A program made the position numbers and the translations under genes. A DNA stretch of 20,843 nt. Source: a virus. The stretch spans positions 1 through 20,843 of the IMG/VR virus record IMGVR_UViG_3300032331_001618. One strand, written 5' to 3'. This document shows, one piece after another, positions 14,580 through 19,586 of this stretch (within the stretch, counting starts at the first letter, position 1; the number at the start of each line of letters is the position of its first letter). The notes under the pieces were generated by a model, which saw nothing but the letters and a program-made list of their open reading frames with translations, did no database searches and had not been told where the DNA came from.

Positions 14580-15263
14580 ATGATCAAACTTACAGACATA
14601 TTAAACGAATCATATAACCCAAATGTATATCAAATTGAATGCAGGGTAGTAATGGGTGCTGGAAATCGCCCAATCCAAGACATCATATCAGATATCAGAG
14701 CAATTCCTGGCGTTACCGTGGTAGATACAATTGAATCAGATTATAATACTGAAGAAGGAAGACACGTTACTGACCTTAGTATTAAAGTAGACCCATCACC
14801 ATTCAATCCATTTGACCGTAGTTCTTATATTAAAATATTAAATGATATAAAGAAACTACCTGACGTTAGAGGAGCTAAATACATTTCAGCCCCAGTTGTA
14901 GCTGAAAATAAATTACAAAGATTAATCAAAGAAGTACTACAAGAAGATAGATGTAAAAAAATAGCAGACCGCAAATACGATAAACCATCAGCTTACAAAT
15001 CGGGAGCTATAGTAAGATGTCGTAAAGGAGATATTTGGAAAGACTTAAAAGAAGACGAATCTTTACATAAATGGTTTAAACGTTCAGGCCCTAAAGGTAA
15101 AGAAGGAGGTTGGGTAGATTGTAATGCACCTGATGGAAAAGGAGGATATAAAGCATGTGGTAGAAAAGAAGGTGAAAAACGAGCTAAATACCCATCATGT
15201 CGTCCTACACCAGCACAATGTAAAACACCTGGCAAAGGTAAAAAATGGGGCAAAACAAAATAA
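14580..15263 (+). CDS. Tagged two-part protein: unknown N-domain plus DUF5872-like C-domain
   Basis: The 227-residue protein starts with MIKLTDILNE|S (Glu10). Residues 14-103 look like a small alpha/beta domain (VYQIECRVVMG, IQDIISDIRAIPGVTVVDTI, TDLSIKVD, YIKILNDIKKLPDVRGAKYI), possibly ferredoxin-like. A second tag, NKLQRLIKEVLQE|D, ends at Glu122. Residues 123-227 match the virus/phage DUF5872-type domain: VRCRKGDIWKDLKEDESLHKWF, GGWVDCNAPDGKGGYKACGRK, YPSCRPTPAQC, followed by a very basic tail. The Cys residues suggest a metal site. The internal tag sits exactly between the domains, consistent with cleavage to two products. DUF5872 has no known biochemical role that I can state. Neighbours: LRR paralog 3 upstream, a tagged small protein downstream. 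Confidence 0.7.
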   Translation: MIKLTDILNESYNPNVYQIECRVVMGAGNRPIQDIISDIRAIPGVTVVDTIESDYNTEEGRHVTDLSIKVDPSPFNPFDRSSYIKILNDIKKLPDVRGAKYISAPVVAENKLQRLIKEVLQEDRCKKIADRKYDKPSAYKSGAIVRCRKGDIWKDLKEDESLHKWFKRSGPKGKEGGWVDCNAPDGKGGYKACGRKEGEKRAKYPSCRPTPAQCKTPGKGKKWGKTK

Positions 15264-15265
15264 CA

Positions 15266-15273
15266 TATTTATA
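15266..15273 (+). promoter_or_regulatory. TATTTATA box before a small tagged gene
   Basis: TAACATATTTATAATTAAAC separates the DUF5872-like stop from the ATG at 15282; the box is eight bases from the start codon. No -33 TTTG element is evident upstream, where the sequence is coding. Confidence 0.45.
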
Positions 15274-15281
15274 ATTAAACA

Positions 15282-15599
15282 ATGATAAGACTACTCCAAC
15301 TATTAACTGAAGCTAAAGAAAGCTTTGAACAATTTGCTAAAAATCGTTTAGCAGGTGCTGAAAAAATTATAGCTAACGCTAAGGAAAAAGGTGGAGATGC
15401 TTTATTAACATACACCCACTTTAAAATAAAACCATCTTACTATAAAAAAGCCATAGATGGTAAATTTGATAAAGAAGCAGCTAAAAAAGAATTTGATGAA
15501 ACATATAAAAAAATTTCATTAGATATGACTCAAACTGAATTTCAACGTGAAGTTGGACGTTTAGAAGTATTAGGTGAGCTATTAATAAGAGAAAAATAA
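15282..15599 (+). CDS. Small tagged helical protein
   Basis: I do not recognise this 105-residue protein beyond its tag, MIRLLQLLTE|A (Glu10), which has the ideal T4-like context of Leu at P3, Glu at P1 and Ala at P1'. The remainder is predicted mostly helical with repeated Lys/Glu/Ala (FEQFAKNRLAGAEKIIANAKEKGGD) and a central HFKIKPSYYKKAIDG segment. It is small, basic to neutral and has no membrane segment. After tag removal it would be about 95 residues, in the size range of T4 internal proteins IPI-IPIII. It follows a TATTTATA box and is five bases upstream of the next gene. Confidence 0.65.
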   Translation: MIRLLQLLTEAKESFEQFAKNRLAGAEKIIANAKEKGGDALLTYTHFKIKPSYYKKAIDGKFDKEAAKKEFDETYKKISLDMTQTEFQREVGRLEVLGELLIREK

Positions 15600-15604
15600 A
15601 CAAT

Positions 15605-15868
15605 ATGAAACAATTCGATATAACTGATTATTTATTAAATCAACAACTTAAAGAAGAATATGGTGGCCCAGGCCCTATGGTATTACCTGACAATCACAGT
15701 GCAGGATTAAAAGTACCTAAAGGAGGTTCTTGCTGTGCTAACTGTAAATGGTGGAGTAAAGAAGAACAAGTATGTAATAGCAAATATTATCAAGAATGGG
15801 CAGGTACAAATACTATACCTTACGCTGCAGACGAATATTGTACAAACTGGTGGGAACCGATAAAATAA
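15605..15868 (+). CDS. Small Cys-rich protein, probable metal-binding
   Basis: The 87-residue protein has five cysteines: C43, C44 and C47 in GGSCCANCKWW, C57, and C79 near the C-terminus in DEYCTNWWEP. Similar 'SCANCK...C...G..P.P.DEYC..W' proteins occur in marine phages; four of the cysteines could bind zinc or an iron-sulphur cluster. The N-terminus MKQFDITDYLLNQQLKE|E could be a degenerate tag. The last base of its stop is the first base of the next start (TAATG), so it is coupled to the cupin-like gene. No function can be assigned; a HiPIP-like redox role is conceivable but unsupported. Confidence 0.65.
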   Translation: MKQFDITDYLLNQQLKEEYGGPGPMVLPDNHSAGLKVPKGGSCCANCKWWSKEEQVCNSKYYQEWAGTNTIPYAADEYCTNWWEPIK

Positions 15869-16131
15869 TGACCCCATACACCGACATAGAAATTACAGAC
15901 AAATATATTATTCGTGAATTTAACGAAAATATAGATCCCATTGAATTACTTTGGCATCGTGATGATGAGGATCGCGTAATAGAAATATTGGGAGAAACGG
16001 ATTGGCAAATACAACTTGATAATCAATTGCCCACATCCATGAACGTTCCTATATCTATTCCTAAACATATGTGGCATAGAGCTATTAAGGGGACAGGTTG
16101 TTTGAAATTAAAAATACATAAAACGTGTTAA
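15868..16131 (+). CDS. Small cupin-like protein
   Basis: The start is placed at the ATG at 15868, which overlaps the upstream stop; a longer reading from 15796 would sit inside the Cys-rich gene and adds residues unlike the family. The 87 residues follow the pattern of a phage cupin: IELLWHRDDEDRVIEILGETDWQIQLDNQLP, a strand, then IPKHMWHRAIKGTGCLKLKI. H30 and H70 lie where cupins place metal ligands, and the IPK...HR...KGT block is characteristic. Proteins like this are common in T4-like marine phages but have no proven role. No signal or membrane segment is present. Confidence 0.7.
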   Translation: MTPYTDIEITDKYIIREFNENIDPIELLWHRDDEDRVIEILGETDWQIQLDNQLPTSMNVPISIPKHMWHRAIKGTGCLKLKIHKTC

Positions 16132-16142
16132 AAATATCGTAT

Positions 16143-16388
16143 ATGAAACTATCTAAACCTCAATTGAACGAGTATATTGGGCTTTATCTTAACGATCTTA
16201 ATGATTATGGGTGTGATCAAGACAATTACTTATTGGCTGAGCAAACATTGTCCGAGTTTAGTAATTTATTAACTGAGTCTAAACAAGACGTTAGAAGAAT
16301 GCTTAACGAAGCTATAACTAAATCTGATAAAAATACTAGAGAAGTATATGAGGAATTCTTAATGTATATTCAGGAATTACAAGACTAG
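16143..16388 (+). CDS. Small unknown helical protein
   Basis: I prefer the ATG at 16143 (81 residues) over the GTG at 16125, which overlaps the cupin-like gene. No domain is recognised. It starts MKLSKPQLNEYIGLYLNDLNDYG and is probably all-helical and acidic. The middle contains FSNLLTE|S and RRMLNE|A, which resemble the tag ends seen elsewhere, though in a short helical protein these may be chance. It is the last gene before the first of three bipartite promoters. Confidence 0.55.
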   Translation: MKLSKPQLNEYIGLYLNDLNDYGCDQDNYLLAEQTLSEFSNLLTESKQDVRRMLNEAITKSDKNTREVYEEFLMYIQELQD

Positions 16389-16422
16389 TTTGGGTATTTA
16401 CCTTTTCTTTCATATATTTATA
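16389..16422 (+). promoter_or_regulatory. Bipartite promoter P1 (TTTG -33, TAnnTTT -7)
   Basis: TTTGGGTATTTA at 16389 is followed 24 bases later by TATATTTA at 16413, the core of a TATTTATA box at 16415-16422. The pattern agrees with the Bacteroidetes consensus of TTTG and TAnnTTTG with a 17-23 base spacer (here 20), apart from a final A. The spacing is identical in the promoters at 16851 and 18241. It precedes the tagged gene at 16439 with a predicted leader of only about ten bases. Confidence 0.65.
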
Positions 16423-16438
16423 ATAAAATAAAAATAAA

Positions 16439-16762
16439 ATGTCAAAACAAATATTAAGTGAAGAATTTCGCAGAATGCAAAAATTAGCAGGTATTATTAA
16501 TGAAAACCAAAATAAAGTATACGGTATAGAAAAAGATTATGAACCTTATGATTTTGGACCATATACTAAAGAAGAAGCTGAAGCTAAAGCTGAAGAATAT
16601 CATAAAAAAGATAGCTTTAGTATTTATAAAGTTGAGTTATATAACAGCATGCATAATAAACTCACAGGTATAGACAGAATGCATACGCCGAGATTAGATG
16701 CAAATGGTAATTTTATGGATCTTGATCAACCATTTAGTAGTGGTGATTTAGCAGATTATTAA
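16439..16762 (+). CDS. Small MQKLAG-tagged protein
   Basis: The 107-residue protein starts SEEFRRMQKLAGIINE|N (Glu22), the MQKLAG tag shared with the genes at 7561 and 19099. The remaining 85 residues include YDFGPYTKEEAEAKAEEYHKKDSFSIYKVELYN, a helix-strand arrangement that looks like a small alpha/beta fold, and an acidic, polar C-terminus. I do not recognise the family. It is transcribed from the bipartite promoter P1 and is followed by a hairpin, so it may be a single-gene unit. A packaged role is inferred only from the tag. Confidence 0.65.
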   Translation: MSKQILSEEFRRMQKLAGIINENQNKVYGIEKDYEPYDFGPYTKEEAEAKAEEYHKKDSFSIYKVELYNSMHNKLTGIDRMHTPRLDANGNFMDLDQPFSSGDLADY

Positions 16763-16816
16763 ACAATACAGACCAGATTCATAGCCGGTCGCTTTAACAA
16801 ATAAAACATGACAGTT

Positions 16817-16853
16817 GTGGCGTCACCTATAAAAGGAGACGCCACCTTTCTTT
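16817..16853 (+). terminator. Intergenic hairpin with T-rich tail, probable intrinsic terminator
   Basis: GTGGCGTC (16817-16824) pairs perfectly with GACGCCAC (16838-16845). Inside, CCT and AGG can add three pairs across an A-A mismatch, leaving a five-base loop. A pyrimidine run CTTTCTTT follows. The hairpin is GC-rich in a very AT-rich genome and sits between a stop at 16762 and promoter P2. It lies in a 19-codon ORF (16808-16867), which I consider incidental. Confidence 0.7.
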
Positions 16854-16884
16854 GGCTATTTAAATAAAAGATATTAAATTTATA
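16851..16884 (+). promoter_or_regulatory. Bipartite promoter P2 upstream of the FAD oxidoreductase
   Basis: TTTGGCTATTTA at 16851 and TAAATTTA at 16875 have the same 24-base offset as P1 and P3. The -7 element is within one base of the TATTTATA box at the equivalent position. The promoter begins directly in the T-rich tail of the preceding hairpin. The ATG at 16889 follows the box after four bases, so the transcript would have almost no leader. Confidence 0.65.
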
Positions 16885-16888
16885 TTAT

Positions 16889-18184
16889 ATGAAATATACA
16901 GATAAAATTGTAATAATCGGAGCAGGTGTATCAACTCAATATGGAGTACTTCACCTTTTAAAAAATGGATATGATCCTAAATTGATAACCATCATAGATA
17001 AAGGTAATAGTATCTATGATAGACAACCTGAAGAAGTAATGACAGGAGCAGGTGGTGCTGGAACATGGAGTGATTTTAAAGTAATCCCTTCATTTAAACA
17101 AGGCGGACTATTTCACCCACACTACTGTAAGGATGAAGAATATGCAACAGAATTATCTAAACAGTTATATGATTATATAGTTGAATACCACCCAGATCCA
17201 TCTAAAATCATGTACACTGAACCAGTTGAAGAACCTCAATTCATTAAAGATTCACCATTTGAATTAAGACAATCACCTTGCTATCACTTAGGTACAGATT
17301 ATGGTCAACAACAGGTAAAAAATATATTTGAATACTTCGATAAAGTTGGAGTAAGACAAATATATAATGTTGAAATAACAAATATTAATTTTAAACGTAA
17401 TGAAATCGGTATAGGACACGACTACATTAAATATGATAAATTAATCATTGGAACTGGTAAATCTGGTATGGATCTACTTACTAAACTAATAAATGATTAT
17501 AGTCTAGAAACAGTACCTAAACCAGCACAGTTTGGAGTACGTTATGAAACTGATGGAAAATATTTTGAAGAATTAAACAAAATAGCATACGACTTCAAAT
17601 TATATAAGAAATTTGGAGAAGATAGTGCTCGTTCATTCTGTACAAACAATTTCGCAGCGTTTGTAGCTGAAGAAGAAACATATGGTATGAAGTCATATAA
17701 CGGACATGCTCATAAAGATAAAGATAAATACAATGGCTTAACTAACTTTGGCATATTATTAGAAGCACGTGGTATTGAAGACCCATTCAAATTCAGTACA
17801 CAATTAGTAAATTTTTTCCAAGACAATGGTGAAGCAGTATATTATTCTCCATCTGACCGTGAACCATCATTAACAGATCAAGGTAATAAAGTACCCGGGT
17901 ATAAAATATCATTAGATAAATTTAAAGAAGGTTTTGGCAAGTATGCTGATTATATATTAGAATTCATAGATGATTTGAATATAACGTTTGGTATAAACGA
18001 CAATTACATATTCTATTGTCCTGAAGTTAAATTCTTAACTAATGAAATAGCATTAGATAAAAACAATTTATCTTTACCACAATATCCTAATGTTCACTTA
18101 CAAGGAGACGCTGCTGGAGCTAGAGGAATTTATATATCAGCTTTGCATGGATTATATATAGCATCATATTTATTAAGAAAATAA
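16889..18184 (+). CDS. FAD-dependent oxidoreductase (COG2509-like)
   Basis: The 431-residue protein begins with a Rossmann dinucleotide-binding site: IVIIGAGVSTQYGVLHLL (GxGxxx G at 11-19) and a following acidic strand end, IIDKG (D37). Other flavoprotein features are GAGGAGTWSDFK at 53-64, LIIGTGKSGMDLL at 185-197, FGVRYE at 215-220, and the C-terminal FAD motif VHLQGDAAGARG at 402-413. The order and spacing fit the 'uncharacterised FAD-dependent dehydrogenase' family (COG2509). Substrate is unknown. Such enzymes are bacterial-type metabolic proteins and uncommon in phages, so this is a likely host-derived auxiliary gene. No tag is present, so it should act as an ordinary cytoplasmic enzyme. 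It has its own promoter (P2) and terminator upstream. It is full length with no disrupted motifs. Confidence 0.8.
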   Translation: MKYTDKIVIIGAGVSTQYGVLHLLKNGYDPKLITIIDKGNSIYDRQPEEVMTGAGGAGTWSDFKVIPSFKQGGLFHPHYCKDEEYATELSKQLYDYIVEYHPDPSKIMYTEPVEEPQFIKDSPFELRQSPCYHLGTDYGQQQVKNIFEYFDKVGVRQIYNVEITNINFKRNEIGIGHDYIKYDKLIIGTGKSGMDLLTKLINDYSLETVPKPAQFGVRYETDGKYFEELNKIAYDFKLYKKFGEDSARSFCTNNFAAFVAEEETYGMKSYNGHAHKDKDKYNGLTNFGILLEARGIEDPFKFSTQLVNFFQDNGEAVYYSPSDREPSLTDQGNKVPGYKISLDKFKEGFGKYADYILEFIDDLNITFGINDNYIFYCPEVKFLTNEIALDKNNLSLPQYPNVHLQGDAAGARGIYISALHGLYIASYLLRK

Positions 18185-18186
18185 TT

Positions 18187-18234
18187 ATGTACAAAGACCC
18201 AGAAGAATTTCCAGAATTTATAGAGAATTATTAG
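18187..18234 (+). CDS. Possible 15-residue micropeptide
   Basis: An ATG two bases after the oxidoreductase stop opens a 15-codon frame (MYKDPEEFPEFIENY) ending at a TAG. It is acidic and aromatic. The position right behind a stop favours coupled translation, but the length gives no statistical support, and there is no homology evidence. It could be a remnant or chance. Confidence 0.2.
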   Translation: MYKDPEEFPEFIENY

Positions 18235-18240
18235 CATAAA

Positions 18241-18274
18241 TTTGGCTTATTTAAAAAATAATATTATATTTATA
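18241..18274 (+). promoter_or_regulatory. Bipartite promoter P3 upstream of the 81-residue gene
   Basis: TTTGGCTTATTTA at 18241 and TATATTTA at 18265 repeat the P1/P2 arrangement with the same offset. The box TATTTATA (18267-18274) overlaps TATAAATA on the same strand (18273-18280), the T4 late promoter consensus, so one site carries both orientations. The ATG at 18288 is 13 bases beyond the box. Confidence 0.65.
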
Positions 18275-18287
18275 TAAATAAAAACGT

Positions 18288-18533
18288 ATGATTTCAAAAC
18301 AATTAAAACAAAGTGATGGTACTATTGTGCATTATGTTATAATTAATGGTAAAACATTAACACATAACTATGATGGGCCTGCTTTAATACCACAAGGTAA
18401 TAAACGATTAGCTGAGTATTATGTATTTGGTATTAAGAAAACTAAAGAACAGTGGGAAAATATTAAAAAAGATGGTGAAGGTGTTCCATTCCATAAAACA
18501 GCAGCTGGCAAACAATCAGGAACAAGAGCATAA
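18288..18533 (+). CDS. Small conserved phage protein, unknown role
   Basis: The 81-residue product contains DGPALIPQGNKRLAEYYVFGIKKTKEQWENIKK, a block I know from T4-like marine phages as a hypothetical, similar in style to MORN-like 'GPA...YY..G' proteins. The C-terminal tail (GVPFHKTAAGKQSGTRA) is basic. It follows promoter P3 and is separated by 11 bases from the kinase gene, so both likely share a transcript. No enzymatic motif or tag is present. Confidence 0.7.
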   Translation: MISKQLKQSDGTIVHYVIINGKTLTHNYDGPALIPQGNKRLAEYYVFGIKKTKEQWENIKKDGEGVPFHKTAAGKQSGTRA

Positions 18534-18544
18534 AATAAAACAAT

Positions 18545-19069
18545 ATGAGAATAGGATTAGCAGGAACAGTATCAGTAGGTAAATCTACATTAGCAAAAGC
18601 ATTAGGAGAAATTGATATATTTAAAGATTATTTAATTCAGACTGAACGTAGCAAATATTTACGAGATCAAGGTATAGCATTAAATACAGATTCAACGTTG
18701 AAAGGACAAATTGTATTTGCAGCTGAACGTTCAATTGAATTGTTAAATGAAAATATAATTACAGATCGTACAATATATGATGTTTGTTCATTTACATTAA
18801 GTGCTAATTCAATTGACTGGAATGTTAAAGAAAAATTTGTTGACTTAATGATGCGTATACGTGACGATTATGACGTAATCGTTTATGTTTCTCCTGAAGG
18901 TGTTGAAATTGAAGACAATGGAGTACGTACTATAGATAGTGAGTATCGTGATAAAATTGATTTTACTATTAAAGAAATGTTAAAAGAATATCCACCTAAA
19001 TGTTTGATTGAGGTTAGTGGAACTACTGAAGAACGAATCAATAAGATTAAAGAGACATTATCTGTATAA
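18545..19069 (+). CDS. P-loop kinase, AAA_28/NadR-like
   Basis: The 174-residue protein has a Walker A motif GTVSVGKST at residues 7-15, TERSKYLRDQG at about 34-44 and a helix with IITDRTIYDV at about 70-79. The D-R pair after a hydrophobic strand is the usual nucleobase/phosphate-site motif of NadR-type and deoxynucleoside kinases. A further DVIVYVSP strand and EYRDKIDFTIKEML helix complete the fold. AAA_28 proteins include nicotinamide-riboside kinase (the C-terminal domain of NadR) and small phage nucleotide kinases. A role in nucleotide or NAD salvage is plausible; substrate choice cannot be read from sequence. It lacks a tag and lies in the same unit as the gene at 18288, with the flavoprotein just upstream. 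Confidence 0.75.
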   Translation: MRIGLAGTVSVGKSTLAKALGEIDIFKDYLIQTERSKYLRDQGIALNTDSTLKGQIVFAAERSIELLNENIITDRTIYDVCSFTLSANSIDWNVKEKFVDLMMRIRDDYDVIVYVSPEGVEIEDNGVRTIDSEYRDKIDFTIKEMLKEYPPKCLIEVSGTTEERINKIKETLSV

Positions 19070-19077
19070 TATTTATA
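19070..19077 (+). promoter_or_regulatory. TATTTATA box before a MQKLAG-tagged gene
   Basis: The stop of the kinase gene is followed by TATTTATATTAAACCGC and the ATG at 19099. It has no -33 TTTG element at the matching position. The adjoining leader is repeated before the gene at 19584. Confidence 0.4.
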
Positions 19078-19078
19078 T

Positions 19079-19101
19079 TAAACCGCAAAATAAAAATAAT
19101 G
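19079..19101 (+). repeat. Duplicated leader, copy 1 (TAAACCGCAAAAT...)
   Basis: TAAACCGCAAAATAAAAATA is followed by ATG at 19099. The copy at 19564 differs by one base (A to G at the 14th position) in the 20 bases before its ATG at 19584. Matching distance to the ATG in both makes the second Met (19584) the better start for the downstream gene. The function is unknown; it may be a translation enhancer or the trace of gene duplication. Confidence 0.7.
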
Positions 19102-19548
19102 AATAAAAAACAAGCATTAAACGAAGAATTTCTTCACATGCAAAAACTAGCAGGTATTATTACTGAAGGCGAGTATAAACAAAAATTAAATGAAGCTTCA
19201 TTTTCAAGTACTGATGTTAATGCTATTTTAAAAGCTGCTAGAGCTGCTGTTGAAGCAGGTAAAGAGGTAACTGTTGATGGTATTAAAATAGGAAAGGTAG
19301 TACCTGGATTAGGAAGATTTATCCCTGCTGATGGTAGCCAATCTTTAAAAATTATGGATTACGTTGGTGAACCAGAAAAAATTGTAATTGATGGAGTTCC
19401 TGCTGTATTGAAACCAATGGAACCTTCTAAACCACAACCTGATACAAGAACACCAGAAGAAAAAGCAAAAGCACAAGCTGCGTTTGATGATAGATACGGC
19501 CCAGGTGGTGGATATGATACAGCATTCGGAAGATACACAGGCGATTAA
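19099..19548 (+). CDS. MQKLAG-tagged protein with second LNE|A site
   Basis: The 149-residue protein starts LNEEFLHMQKLAGIITE|G (Glu23), followed by a second site KLNE|A at 30-33, a repeat of the tag end. Residues 34-100 form a small alpha/beta domain (SSTDVNAILKAARAAVEAGKEVTVDGIKIGKVVPGLGRFIPADG). The C-terminal 45 residues are Pro/Asp/Lys rich with a Gly-Tyr tail (RYGPGGGYDTAFGRYTGD) and probably disordered. I do not recognise the domain. It and the next gene precede the terminase, where phage core and head genes usually lie, which supports a head-associated role. Confidence 0.65.
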   Translation: MNKKQALNEEFLHMQKLAGIITEGEYKQKLNEASFSSTDVNAILKAARAAVEAGKEVTVDGIKIGKVVPGLGRFIPADGSQSLKIMDYVGEPEKIVIDGVPAVLKPMEPSKPQPDTRTPEEKAKAQAAFDDRYGPGGGYDTAFGRYTGD

Positions 19549-19563
19549 AAATTTAAATAAAAC

Positions 19564-19586
19564 TAAACCGCAAAATGAAAATAATG
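19564..19586 (+). repeat. Duplicated leader, copy 2
   Basis: This copy carries an in-frame ATG (19575) nine bases before the aligned ATG at 19584; the first ATG arises from the single-base difference to copy 1, so it is probably not the ancestral start. Confidence 0.7.

Noticed and set aside
15796-15867. Upstream ATG of the cupin-like gene
   Set aside because: It runs in a different frame inside the Cys-rich gene and adds residues unlike cupin-like homologues; the TAATG overlap at 15868 is typical of this genome.
16125-16142. GTG start of the 81-residue gene
   Set aside because: An ATG lies six codons downstream, and the GTG would overlap the previous gene; all other starts here are ATG.
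16772-16791. GACC...GGTC inverted repeat before the main hairpin
   Set aside because: Only four pairs with a long loop; weaker than the adjacent GC-rich hairpin and expected by chance.
18273-18280. T4-type late promoter TATAAATA on the + strand as the general promoter of this window
   Set aside because: I found it clearly only once, overlapping a TATTTATA box, so it cannot be the common promoter of this region.
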